Below are positions 55,700 to 64,000 of a DNA stretch of 64,000 nt, in pieces. Under the pieces are notes generated by a model that did not search any database, was not told the DNA's origin, and was given only the letters and a program-made list of their open reading frames with translations. The DNA lies in NCBI GenBank assembly GCA_964454975.1, contig CAYVVD010000001.1, positions 1 through 64,000 on the forward strand, written 5' to 3'. Both the position numbers and the translations under genes were made by a program. Source of the stretch: CAYVVD01 sp964454975 (lineage in GTDB: Bacteria; Bacteroidota; Ignavibacteria; Kapaibacteriales; UBA2268). The first letter of the stretch is position 1. Every line of letters starts with the position of its first letter.

Positions 55700-57535
55700 A
55701 TGAAGAAACTCTATGCAATACTTATTGCGCTTGCATTTGCTACGAACTCAGCTCTTGCATTCGAATTTGAAGACGAAATCATAATCGAATCAGAAGGCAA
55801 TTACAGCCCAACTTCTGTTCTTGCACCATCACCGCTCAAATACCAGGTGATTTTTATCGGTGGTGTTGACGAAGTACAGACAGTTGATAAAAACGGTAAT
55901 CCAAACGGTTCTGAACCTGCAAAACAATGGCACGACTTTATGGGCTTTACTCCTGACCCGGAATCAGATGACTTAGGCTGGATTTCCTGCAACCATGAAA
56001 TGATCCAGGCTAACGATAAAATAGGCGATGGAGGCGGAATGACTGTTTTCAAAATCCGCAGGGAAGGTGACGATATTGTTGTTGTTGATCAAACACTTCC
56101 GGACGGACGTACCGGTAAATTTTTTAATGTTGACTTTGTTAATACAGTTGGCGAAACAGGTATGAACTGCGGTGGTATCATTGGACCTACCGGCCGCATT
56201 TGGACAGCTGAAGAATGGTGGCGAGGAAGCAACTCAGATATGTACCTGGGTGGAGCAGGATTTCGTGATACAACTGACTGGAAAATCAGCTCTGACTTAC
56301 CCGGTAACTTTGACGGTGCTACAATCAAACGCAATGAGAATCTTAATTACATGGTTGAGATTGACCCTCGCACAGCTAAAGCAATTCGCAAACAGTATAA
56401 CTGGGGGCGTCAGGCGTTTGAAGGTGGCTGTATGTTACCCGATAACAAAACATTATATCTCGGTGCTGATGCTACACCGGGTTATTTCAGCAAATTTGTT
56501 GCTGACGAAGCAGGTGATTTCACAAGGGGTTCACTTTATGTTTACAAACAAAATGCCGGCTCATTCACAGGTGCATGGATAGAAATAGACAATACAGTCC
56601 TCGACAACATGATCAATTTCACTATCAGAGCAACAGAACTTGGTGCAACGATGTTTAACAGGATTGAATGGCTCGCATATAATGATGTAGATGGTAAAAT
56701 TTACATAGCTGAGACAGGCCGTGACAATCCTGCCGGACGCTGGTCAGATGAAGCTGCAGCAGGTGCTACATATGCTCAGCACCACATCGAAAGGGCACAG
56801 CAGCAAGGTGTTGCCGGACCTGGCGATCCGGATTACTGGGATTACTATGGACGTGTAATGGTGTATGACCCATCTGACAATTCCTGCAGGACTTTTCTCG
56901 AGGCCGGACCTTATTATGAAGGCCTTGATGCAGATAACCCAACTTATGTTCCCTATCCGGATAAACATCTTTCCAGTCCTGATGGTTTAAATTTTATAAA
57001 AACAGGTGGAAAAAACTTCATGATTATACAAGAAGATCTTGTCGGTTCTAGCTATGGCCGCGTACCTTTGGGTGTGGCAAATAGAACTTGCGAAATTTAT
57101 CTCCTTGATATGGAAGATGAGCCTAAGGTAAGTAACCTTAGAAGGCTTGGTGTTGTTCCAATGGGTGCAGAAGTAACAGGAGCTATTGCAATTGATGAAA
57201 AGACCATGCTTATAAATTCACAACATCCGTGGACAACAAACAAATATCCATACAACAACTCTCTCACATACGTGCTTTCAGGATTTGATAAACTTGTTTC
57301 AGTTTTTGAAGAAGATAACATTAATCTAGAAGAAAAAGGATTCCAGGTTTACCCAAATCCAGTATCACGTGAATTGAATCTTAATAAATTTACAGATGCT
57401 GCACTTTATGATGTAAATGGCAAGAGGGTTAAAGTAGTCCGTAACACTAATGTTTTTGACGTTAGAGATGTCCAGTCAGGCACTTACTTCATCAAAACAA
57501 AAGACAATGAAACTCAGAAGATTATCATCGAATAA
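55700..57535 (+). CDS. PhoX-like secreted phosphatase with T9SS sorting domain (copy 2)
   Basis: 611 residues, signal peptide MKKLYAILIALAFATNSALA. It has the same architecture as copy 1: FTPDPESDDLGWISCNHEM, GDGGGMTVFKI, GETGMNCGGIIGPTGRIWTAEEWW, LGADATPGYFSKF, ETGRDNPAGRWSDEAA and a final sorting domain (FQVYPNPVSRELNL, VQSGTYFIKT, QKIIIE). The two proteins are similar along their whole length, so this is a tandem duplication. A 62-base stretch is identical in DNA although the neighbouring codons differ. It has its own promoter region and terminator, so it is separately regulated. Confidence 0.82.
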   Translation: MKKLYAILIALAFATNSALAFEFEDEIIIESEGNYSPTSVLAPSPLKYQVIFIGGVDEVQTVDKNGNPNGSEPAKQWHDFMGFTPDPESDDLGWISCNHEMIQANDKIGDGGGMTVFKIRREGDDIVVVDQTLPDGRTGKFFNVDFVNTVGETGMNCGGIIGPTGRIWTAEEWWRGSNSDMYLGGAGFRDTTDWKISSDLPGNFDGATIKRNENLNYMVEIDPRTAKAIRKQYNWGRQAFEGGCMLPDNKTLYLGADATPGYFSKFVADEAGDFTRGSLYVYKQNAGSFTGAWIEIDNTVLDNMINFTIRATELGATMFNRIEWLAYNDVDGKIYIAETGRDNPAGRWSDEAAAGATYAQHHIERAQQQGVAGPGDPDYWDYYGRVMVYDPSDNSCRTFLEAGPYYEGLDADNPTYVPYPDKHLSSPDGLNFIKTGGKNFMIIQEDLVGSSYGRVPLGVANRTCEIYLLDMEDEPKVSNLRRLGVVPMGAEVTGAIAIDEKTMLINSQHPWTTNKYPYNNSLTYVLSGFDKLVSVFEEDNINLEEKGFQVYPNPVSRELNLNKFTDAALYDVNGKRVKVVRNTNVFDVRDVQSGTYFIKTKDNETQKIIIE

Positions 57536-57556
57536 TTTTATCAAACTTAGGAACTT

Positions 57557-57589
57557 AAGCCGGCAGGAACATTCCTGCCGGCTTTTTTT
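57557..57589 (+). terminator. Rho-independent terminator after PhoX-like copy 2
   Basis: A 12-base GC-rich stem (57557-57568 with 57573-57584, loop ACAT) is followed by a run of T up to 57589, 21 bases after the stop. It is the clearest terminator in the window. Confidence 0.9.
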
Positions 57590-57646
57590 AAATGTATAGC
57601 TGTTTATTGTAGGTACTTTAATTGTTCAATTTATTTAGTAGTCATC

Positions 57647-59587
57647 ATGAAAAAAGCAATTTTAACGGTTGTTAGTTTAACCTTGGCATTAGTGGTTTTT
57701 ATAGCTGCGGATGAAAACAAGAAAGAAAACGAAATAATAACGGAAATTTACAAAAACAAACTTGAGGAGTTAGGCAAAACTGCAGATGGTTTCGCTGAAA
57801 TAGCCGAAAAATTTGGGAACGGCACAGCAAATATCAATCAGCTAAAAGAAAGTTATTTTAAACTAAGAATAGCATTCAAAACAACAGAATTTCTTCTGGA
57901 ATATACCGACCACGATTATGTCCAGATGTACATAAACGGGATACCGTTCCCAACACTGGAAGAAAATGTCCCGACGCCGACAGTACTCGAACCAGAAGGT
58001 TTGCAAATAATAGATGAACTGATGTTTCTGGGAGAAGCAAAAGAATCGGCAGCGAAGATATCGTATTTAGCCGGAAGGCTTTCTGAAACCATAAATGACA
58101 TTAAGAATTACCAAAAGAATATAGTTATCCAGAACAGGTATGCATTCGAGGCCATCAGGTTCCAGTTGATTAGAATTATTTCACTCGGCCTGACCGGTTT
58201 TGATGTTCCGGGTTCGGGCAATTCGATGAAAGATGCACTTGTTTCGATGAATTCTTTAGCGGAGGCATATAGTGTTTACCATCCTGCTCTATCCAAACGC
58301 AACAAGAAGTTGGCAGTTGAGATTGATAAACTTTTTTCAGGGGCGTTAAGATATCTGGAAGCAAATAGTGATTTTGACTCTTTTGACAGGCTGAGTTTTT
58401 TGACAGGTTATATTAACCCGCTTTTTTCAGATTTTTTAAAAGCACAGCTTGCTTTTGGAATAGAAACAATTTATGAAGTTGATAAAATCAAAAAATCGAA
58501 TAACTACCTGGCAGATAACATTTTCTCGAATGATTTCCTGAATCCCTATTATTATATGATAAACAATGAAAATGAAGACTCCGAAGAACTAAATGAACTT
58601 GGGAGGTTACTTTTCTTCGACCCGGTATTATCAGCAAATAATGAGCGTTCCTGTGCATCATGCCACTTGCCTGAACTGGCTTTCTCAGATGGCAAGATGA
58701 AGAGTGCAGCTTTTGATGTTGAGGGAACTGTTGACAGGAATTCTCCTACGTTGATAAATGCAGTTTTTGCAGCTGGATTTTTCCATGATCTAAGAGCTCC
58801 ATTCCTTGAATCACAAATTGAGCATGTAATAGCGAGCCCGAAGGAATTTAATGCTGATTTCATCAAAATAATTAGTGAAATCAAGGAAAGCCCGGAATAT
58901 GTTGAGATGTTTGATAATAATTTCTCGAAAGTTGAAAAACGTTACAGGATAACAAAGCAATCAATATCCCTGGCTATAGCATCTTATGTTAAAACACTCA
59001 AAGGGTTTAATTCCCCATTTGATAAATACGTTAGAGGTGAAACCAAAACATTGCCTGAGGAAGTGAAAAGAGGATTTAATTTGTTTGCCGGAAAGGCAGC
59101 GTGCGGTACTTGCCATTTTATTCCAACTTTTAACGGAACTGTACCACCATACTACAGGGAAACCGATTCTGAAGTTCTTGGTGTTCCGGAAACTACAGAT
59201 ACAGTAAATGCAGTGATTGATCCGGATGTCGGCAGGGCAAAAGGAGTGCTGAGGAAACAATCTGATATATTTCTTCATTCGTTTAAGACAGCAACTGTGC
59301 GAAATATTGAATTAACCGCCCCGTATATGCATAACGGTGTTTACGAATCGCTTGAAGAAGTTATCCGGTTCTATGATATTGGCGGAGGCGCCGGGCTTGG
59401 GATTGATTTGCCAAACCAGACATTGCCCCCTGACAGCCTTAAGTTAACTCAACAGGAAAAAGATGATCTGATTGCTTTCATGAAGGCGTTGACGGACACA
59501 ACCGGCATAACTTACAAACCGCAGAGGCTGCCGGAATTTCCGAATAATCCTGAATTAAACAAAAGGCGGGTAGGCGGACTTTATTAA
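57647..59587 (+). CDS. Di-haem cytochrome c peroxidase family protein with imelysin-like N-terminal domain
   Basis: 646 residues with a signal peptide (MKKAILTVVSLTLALVVFIAA). Residues 40-290 are helical and resemble the imelysin-like front of Bacteroidota cytochrome c peroxidases (NGIPFPTLEENVPTPTVLEPEGLQIIDELMFLGEA). The di-haem part has CASCH at 336-340 (GRLLFFDPVLSANNERSCASCHLPEL) and CGTCH at 486-490 (LFAGKAACGTCHFIPTF). A late TATVRNIELTAPYMHNGVYESLEEVIRFYDIGGG carries the distal Met/His ligand region. It should act in the periplasm, in peroxide removal or an oxidative reaction. Confidence 0.9.
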   Translation: MKKAILTVVSLTLALVVFIAADENKKENEIITEIYKNKLEELGKTADGFAEIAEKFGNGTANINQLKESYFKLRIAFKTTEFLLEYTDHDYVQMYINGIPFPTLEENVPTPTVLEPEGLQIIDELMFLGEAKESAAKISYLAGRLSETINDIKNYQKNIVIQNRYAFEAIRFQLIRIISLGLTGFDVPGSGNSMKDALVSMNSLAEAYSVYHPALSKRNKKLAVEIDKLFSGALRYLEANSDFDSFDRLSFLTGYINPLFSDFLKAQLAFGIETIYEVDKIKKSNNYLADNIFSNDFLNPYYYMINNENEDSEELNELGRLLFFDPVLSANNERSCASCHLPELAFSDGKMKSAAFDVEGTVDRNSPTLINAVFAAGFFHDLRAPFLESQIEHVIASPKEFNADFIKIISEIKESPEYVEMFDNNFSKVEKRYRITKQSISLAIASYVKTLKGFNSPFDKYVRGETKTLPEEVKRGFNLFAGKAACGTCHFIPTFNGTVPPYYRETDSEVLGVPETTDTVNAVIDPDVGRAKGVLRKQSDIFLHSFKTATVRNIELTAPYMHNGVYESLEEVIRFYDIGGGAGLGIDLPNQTLPPDSLKLTQQEKDDLIAFMKALTDTTGITYKPQRLPEFPNNPELNKRRVGGLY

Positions 59588-59721
59588 TGTAACTTTTTCG
59601 GTTTAAAACTGTCTATTCTTTAGTAAGTACTAAAATAATATTTAGAATTGCCAAATAATGAACAGAGAAGTCCGTTTGGAAAACTAACTGTATGTATAAA
59701 CATTTAATCTCAGGAGAATTT

Positions 59722-60162
59722 ATGAATAGGATCAACATTGCTTCACTCATTATGATTGCTTTTATGGCTGTGTCTGTAGCATTTGCCGGCGAAGCAAAAG
59801 AAGTGAAAATGAAAACTAACTTGCACTGTGGAAGTTGCAAGTCTAAAATAGAGAAAGGTTTAAAGACTCACAACGGGATAGAATCAATGAATGTGGATGT
59901 TGCCTCAAAAATGGTAACAGTCCGCTACAATCCTGATTTAACTAACGAAGCAAGCCTTACCAAAGCAATTTCAGGTATAGGTTACAAAGCTGAAGTAGTT
60001 GATGCGGAAGCAAAATCATGCAGCACTAAAAAAAGCTGCTCAACTTCAGCAAGATCAACATCAGCTAAGAAAGACTGTGACCCTTCGGATTGCTCAACTG
60101 AAGGCAAGGTAAAAACAAGCGAAGCTGAAGAAACCAGCACTGTAAAGACAAGTATGAAATAA
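59722..60162 (+). CDS. Exported heavy-metal-associated (HMA) domain protein with Cys-rich tail
   Basis: 146 residues from the ATG at 59722 (AGGAG upstream at 59712-59716; a start 30 bases earlier is unlikely). Signal peptide (MNRINIASLIMIAFMAVSVAFA), then one HMA domain with the copper-type CxxC pair C36 and C39 (TNLHCGSCKSKIEKGLK) and AISGIGYKAEVV at the end of the fold. The tail of about 45 residues is Ser/Thr/Lys-rich with five cysteines (KSCSTKKSC, DCDPSDCS), perhaps further metal sites. It may supply or bind copper near the peroxidase. A terminator follows 24 bases after the stop. Confidence 0.85.
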   Translation: MNRINIASLIMIAFMAVSVAFAGEAKEVKMKTNLHCGSCKSKIEKGLKTHNGIESMNVDVASKMVTVRYNPDLTNEASLTKAISGIGYKAEVVDAEAKSCSTKKSCSTSARSTSAKKDCDPSDCSTEGKVKTSEAEETSTVKTSMK

Positions 60163-60185
60163 AGAATTTTAGGGTTTTCATAATG

Positions 60186-60218
60186 AAGGGCTGTTCTCCT
60201 TTGGAGGCAGCCCTTTTT
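60186..60218 (+). terminator. Rho-independent terminator after the HMA protein
   Basis: An 8-base outer stem (60186-60193 with 60208-60215) encloses a second short stem (CTCC with GGAG, loop TTT) and is followed by TTTTT (60214-60218). The rest of 60219-60458 shows nothing I can support. Confidence 0.85.
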
Positions 60219-60458
60219 ATTTTAGCCGGTAGTCAAAATCGGTAGTTGATAGTTTGCTGAAAATTAAACCTGAGAAAGTTGGTGTCTGATAATTTTGATA
60301 GAATTTGCCGACGAAAAAGCCAGAAACTCTTTAATTGCATTTATTGCTTGTACTTTTTTCATTTGGAACCAATTAATACTAAATACTTTGATTTATAGAT
60401 AATAATATATATTCTCTTGAAATATTGAATAAATAAATCACATCAACACAACAAAATA

Positions 60459-61589
60459 TCAATCAATTTTCTTTTCATATATCCTGTAGGTTTTGTATCT
60501 GTCAGCATTCATCGTCTGGGTGAGTCCTTTGTTCATCATTTCGTTGTCTTCGAGAATCCATGATGCTTCAGCAAATATTATCCCGTTTGCCAACGTACGT
60601 TTCCCCAGCTCATAATAAATAACAGCATCAGCACCCGTGCGTTGGTATTTTGGGTCAACGCCAAGGACAATTATCCTTACCATGCTTACCTTTTTCTTCT
60701 TGGTAAACATGTGCCACAGTGCACCAAGAAGAGAGCCTCGCTTATTGTATATCAAAGCATCATTCAGGTTTGGCAGAGCAAGGGCAAATCCTGCAGGTTT
60801 ACCGTCGATTTCAACTATGATAGCATAGTCCTGGTCAGCGAATTGCTTAAAGTCATTTGCCAGGTAATCAAATTCCTCATCAGTCATTTTTACAAAACCC
60901 CAATTGGGAACCCAGGCCGAGTTGTAGATGTCTTTAAGAGTTTTAACATCTCTTAAAAACTGCTCTTTGTTTTTTAAATCCACTTCCCTGACAGTAATAT
61001 TCCATCGTTTGCGAACTACTTCCTGCAGCCTTTTTAATTTGTCCTTCATATAAGATTTCCCATTAAGAAGGTATGCATACAGATTTTTTGCAACAACAAA
61101 CCCGCATTTTTCTGCTAATTCATTGTAATATGGGGGATTATAGGGCATCAGTATTAATGGTGGCCTGTCAAAACCTTCGCAGAGGAATGCAGTTTCATCA
61201 TTCATTGAAGGATTAACAGGGCCGCGGATTGTATCCATTCCACGCTCTTTCAGCCAGGCTTCGGCTGTATCAAAAAGGGCATTTGCCGTTTCTTCGTTAT
61301 TCTCACATTCAAAAAAGCCAAAAAAGCCTACTTTGTCATTATGAGTGCTGTTGTGGTATTCATTTGTAATTGCCGCAATCCTGCCGGCAATCTGTCCCTC
61401 TCTTTCAGCAAGAAACAGTTCGATTTCTGCATGCTTGTAGAACGGGTTCTTCTCAGTATTCAACAGGTTAAGCCTGTCAAATATAATGGGAGGGACAAAG
61501 TTTGGATCATCTTTATAAAAGTTCCACTGCGACTTAATGAATTTGATTTTATCGCTTCTGCCTGATACTTTTCTAATTGACAGGGACAT
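60459..61589 (-). CDS. GNAT-fold acetyltransferase-like protein
   Basis: 376 residues. The N-terminal part (WNFYKDDPNFVPPIIFDRLNLLN) and EIELFLAEREGQIAGRIAAITN followed by FFGFFECENNEETANALFDTAEAWLKERG resemble a large two-GNAT-fold family often annotated as YghO-like or DUF; RGPVNPSMNDETAFLCEGF is its most conserved segment. Substrate unknown. It is transcribed on the minus strand without an obvious partner. Confidence 0.75.
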   Translation of the reverse strand: MSLSIRKVSGRSDKIKFIKSQWNFYKDDPNFVPPIIFDRLNLLNTEKNPFYKHAEIELFLAEREGQIAGRIAAITNEYHNSTHNDKVGFFGFFECENNEETANALFDTAEAWLKERGMDTIRGPVNPSMNDETAFLCEGFDRPPLILMPYNPPYYNELAEKCGFVVAKNLYAYLLNGKSYMKDKLKRLQEVVRKRWNITVREVDLKNKEQFLRDVKTLKDIYNSAWVPNWGFVKMTDEEFDYLANDFKQFADQDYAIIVEIDGKPAGFALALPNLNDALIYNKRGSLLGALWHMFTKKKKVSMVRIIVLGVDPKYQRTGADAVIYYELGKRTLANGIIFAEASWILEDNEMMNKGLTQTMNADRYKTYRIYEKKID

Positions 61590-61654
61590 GTTTTACCCAT
61601 TGATTGAATCAAATTACATCAAATCTCTTAAAGAATAGGTTTATAAACAAGTTA

Positions 61655-62167
61655 TTATTTAAACCAGCCTTTAATGAAATCTTCATGCTGTGGATATGTA
61701 TTTAGAAGTCCTTGCTGCTCTGCCAATTCCCAGTCGTCAAAATCAAATCCCGGCGCTAAGGTACATCCTGCAAGAGAAAATCCCTTTGATTCTAACAGCT
61801 TAGCTCCAAACCAGGTACCTGCAGGTATCACCGCAAATGGTCTTTGCCCATTTAAAATATCGTTCCCAAGCTCAATTTTAATAATTTCTCCATCAAGAGA
61901 AATTCCTTCAATCGAAAGTGGCGTCCCTATGTAAAAATGCCACAACTCGTCGGTTTTCAATCTGTGCAAACTTGTATATTGCCATGCTTCCAGGAGATAA
62001 TAAATCGAAGTTTGGGCAGAGCGTTTACATGTATATCTTTTGGGTAATGCTGAACGTGGAATGATTATCTCCGAGCTGTAAATCTCCCTGAACCACCCAT
62101 TTTCGGGGTGCACTTTTAGCCCGAGTTCCCCGATTATTTTATCTGCATCATTTTCTGAATAAATCAT
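61655..62167 (-). CDS. Cupin protein of the DUF985 family
   Basis: 170 residues. Family signatures: L-HPENGWFREIY, STSIYYLL-like QTSIYYLLEAWQYTSLHRLKTDELWHFYIG, where the His/Glu pair suggests a metal site, GQRPFAVIPAGTWFGAKL and LAGCTLAPGFDFDDWEL. The reaction of the family is unknown. Its start is inside the last 20 bases of the upstream eIF2B-like gene, so the two are coupled. Confidence 0.85.
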   Translation of the reverse strand: MIYSENDADKIIGELGLKVHPENGWFREIYSSEIIIPRSALPKRYTCKRSAQTSIYYLLEAWQYTSLHRLKTDELWHFYIGTPLSIEGISLDGEIIKIELGNDILNGQRPFAVIPAGTWFGAKLLESKGFSLAGCTLAPGFDFDDWELAEQQGLLNTYPQHEDFIKGWFK

Positions 62168-62888
62168 CAGTAAAATACCCGCTTATTAATGAATTATCTA
62201 TATAATCAAATCCATTTTCAGGAATTAACACCCTTGTTTGCTTGAAAGACTCTGCAATAATAAAATAGGGTATCTCTTCCTTAGCATATTCAGCAAGCCC
62301 GGCAGAAGGAGTACCGTTTATTGCGTTTCCTATAGAATCAAATGCATCAGCTCCGGTTATTATGATGCTGTCTTTATAATCGAAGTAATTTGATTTTATA
62401 ATTTCACAATCAATTCCGGTATTCTTAAGAATATTTTGGGTGATTTCGGCGTAATCTGACCCCTTCCAGGGAGAACTTGCAACTTTGTAGCTTAATTTCA
62501 GCTTCTTTTGTTTTAAGTACTTAGCCATTTCTGCAAATGTGCTGCTGAAGGAACATGTTACAATTATATTTATTTTATTTCTGATTATATGCTCGTACGC
62601 TTTCCTGAAACAAATCATCCGGCATTTTACTGGGATTGATTTTATTTCAATGTAATTAAAAGTACCATCCCTATATTGCAGCAATGAATAATTAATCAGA
62701 TTTTGCAATGCAGCCATCGTTGGCTTGGTATTTATAATCTTATTGGCTATTTCTTTGGAATTATTAATTCCGGCATCAACGACATACCTTTTAAAAATAT
62801 CGATTCCCTTAAGGGCAATTTGAGTGCTTCCGCTTTTATAGTCATCCCTAAGTTCTCTTAAGTCGTTATCTAAGTCCATTGTATTCAT
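62148..62888 (-). CDS. eIF2B-like / sugar-phosphate isomerase family protein
   Basis: About 246 residues from the ATG at 62888; 62879 is an equal alternative, and the frame is open up to 63017. The eIF2B-related fold is indicated by SGSTQIALKGIDIFKRYV, IIVTCSFSSTFAEMAKYLKQK, SPWKGSDYAEITQNIL, SIIITGADAFDSIGNAINGTPSAGLAEYAKEEIPYFIIAES. The GADA, NGTPS and final SGYFTDD segments match substrate-site positions of methylthioribose- and ribose-1,5-bisphosphate isomerases. The substrate is unknown. It overlaps the cupin gene by 20 bases. Confidence 0.72.
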   Translation of the reverse strand: MNTMDLDNDLRELRDDYKSGSTQIALKGIDIFKRYVVDAGINNSKEIANKIINTKPTMAALQNLINYSLLQYRDGTFNYIEIKSIPVKCRMICFRKAYEHIIRNKINIIVTCSFSSTFAEMAKYLKQKKLKLSYKVASSPWKGSDYAEITQNILKNTGIDCEIIKSNYFDYKDSIIITGADAFDSIGNAINGTPSAGLAEYAKEEIPYFIIAESFKQTRVLIPENGFDYIDNSLISGYFTDDLFRK

Positions 62889-62993
62889 CAACTTGTTCTT
62901 TGCAAAAGAAAAATTATTAAGTATTTTGCATAATGCAGCATCATCAAGATAAGATACAAACAGGTAATTTAAGAAAACAAAACAGGTAAGGGC

Positions 62994-64000
62994 ATGGACA
63001 AGGCAAAAACTTATCAAATGTTTGCCAAGGGATTCTTCTTTGCGTTTTTATTTGCACTACATCTGTATGTAATACATGAATTAACATTTACTGAACTGGA
63101 TACGACAATAGTCCAGCATGGCCGGATGGCAATTGACGACCTGGACGGGGATTTACATCATGTGCATAAGGGATTCTTCCACGCTTTGAACTTCATACAT
63201 CTAATTACAAGGATATCCTATGAATACTCAATGATGTATCTACTGGGAACAATCCTTACTCTTACATCGATAGCCATTTTTAAGTCGCTGAAGCTAATGT
63301 TGGGGAATACTTTCCACGAAATTTTCTACCTGCTGATGTCAGGTGTGCTATCATTTGTTTCAGGGATATATGTGCCTTTCTTCAGTGAGTTCATATACCT
63401 CGGTCATGGCAGCCCGAATCTCTGGCACAATGCAACTTTCATTATGGTCAAGTTCTTTGCCATAGTTTCATTCTATGTGATTATGCGTTTCTATGGAGAT
63501 GAAAAGCTCAGGAACAATATCGGTTATTTAATATGGATGGCTGTCAGCATACTGCTTACTATATATATGAAGCCTACTTTTGCAATGATATTCATTCCTG
63601 CTGTTTCGATATATGTGCTTGCCAACAGGCTCAAAGAAACAGATTACATTTGGAAAACGGCAGTAGTTGTTCTACCAAGCGTGCTCATTATGGGTATAAT
63701 GTACTTCCTGTTTTATGGACAGGCCGATCCAAATGACCCTTATGAAGGCCGCTCGCTAGGATTTGAATTTCTTTCCGTTTGGCGCTACTGGACGCCAAGT
63801 ATTTTTGGCTCATTCCTGCTGGTGTTTGCCTTTCCTCTTTATATACTCATAGTCAGGTTCAAACAGGCTTTGAATGATAAATACCAGTTTGTTACCTGGC
63901 TGATGGTTCTGTTTGGCATGGCTTTGTTTGCGCTTGTCGCTGAGAAGAATGCAGATGGTGAAATGGTAAAATTTTCATATTATATGAATTGGATTGGCGG
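62994..64000 (+). CDS. Multi-pass membrane protein (partial, right edge)
   Basis: The frame from the ATG at 62994 is open to the window end, 335 codons. At least nine membrane segments are seen (FFFAFLFALHLYVI, YLLGTILTLTSIAI, LLMSGVLSFVSGIYV, LIWMAVSILLTIYM, AMIFIPAVSIYVLA, AVVVLPSVLIMGIMYFLF, IFGSFLLVFAFPLYILIV, WLMVLFGMALFALVA), with short charged loops. An early loop has GRMAIDDLDGD. I do not recognise the family; a glycosyltransferase- or polysaccharide-type integral membrane protein is possible. It is divergent from the eIF2B-like gene. Confidence 0.75.
   Translation, partial: MDKAKTYQMFAKGFFFAFLFALHLYVIHELTFTELDTTIVQHGRMAIDDLDGDLHHVHKGFFHALNFIHLITRISYEYSMMYLLGTILTLTSIAIFKSLKLMLGNTFHEIFYLLMSGVLSFVSGIYVPFFSEFIYLGHGSPNLWHNATFIMVKFFAIVSFYVIMRFYGDEKLRNNIGYLIWMAVSILLTIYMKPTFAMIFIPAVSIYVLANRLKETDYIWKTAVVVLPSVLIMGIMYFLFYGQADPNDPYEGRSLGFEFLSVWRYWTPSIFGSFLLVFAFPLYILIVRFKQALNDKYQFVTWLMVLFGMALFALVAEKNADGEMVKFSYYMNWIG

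Overview
The window looks like a chromosome segment of a Gram-negative, probably flagellated bacterium of the Bacteroidota/Chlorobiota (FCB) side, most like an Ignavibacteria- or Kapabacteria-type lineage. The grounds are many secreted proteins ending in a type IX secretion (T9SS, Por) type A sorting domain, an OmpA-type outer-membrane protein, AT-rich intergenic DNA, and flagellar regulators FlhF, FlhG and FliA, which classical Bacteroidetes lack. The lineage is an inference; there is no rRNA or tRNA gene that I can see.

Layout. 1-12.1 kb is housekeeping: a two-OmpA-domain porin-like protein (cut by the left edge), alkyladenine glycosylase, DusB, GpmI, methylmalonyl-CoA epimerase overlapping a GlmU-like uridylyltransferase, PanD and a fused FTCD. 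It is interrupted by a decayed four-helix-bundle (23S rRNA IVP-type) gene and a broken T9SS cargo gene. 12.1-15.2 kb has one intact T9SS beta-propeller gene flanked by two decaying copies of a related gene. 15.2-21.2 kb is a minus-strand regulatory operon: flhF, flhG, a coiled-coil membrane protein, fliA, an HDOD protein and a histidine-kinase-like protein that lacks the phospho-acceptor His. 21.3-29.7 kb has an IgGFc-binding-like cargo protein, a split transketolase with a lipoprotein gene inserted between its halves, an exported Memo-AMMECR1 fusion, and a CCA-adding/poly(A)-polymerase enzyme. 29.7-32.9 kb is a large broken T9SS cargo gene. 33.1-38.6 kb is AddB-like nuclease, polyprenyl synthase and DprA. 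38.6-40 kb is a deiodinase-like T9SS protein.

40.1-44.7 kb is the most interesting locus. A radical SAM/SPASM protein, a 368-residue protein ending in five cysteines spaced exactly three residues apart, and an exported M1 metallopeptidase follow each other with gaps of 27 and 14 bases. It looks like a peptide- or tail-modification system that I do not recognise. 44.7-47.9 kb is polysaccharide polymerase, Wzz and a lipoprotein. 48-57.5 kb is T9SS cargo: a giant LamG/ASH-type gene split by a single-base frameshift and two tandem PhoX-like phosphatases. 57.6-60.2 kb is a di-haem peroxidase with an imelysin-like front and a heavy-metal-binding protein. 60.4-64 kb is a GNAT protein, a DUF985 cupin, an eIF2B-like protein and a multi-pass membrane protein cut by the right edge.

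A theme of the window is decay of secreted-protein genes: three large T9SS cargo genes carry frameshifts or stops and two further fragments remain, while the housekeeping genes around them are intact.
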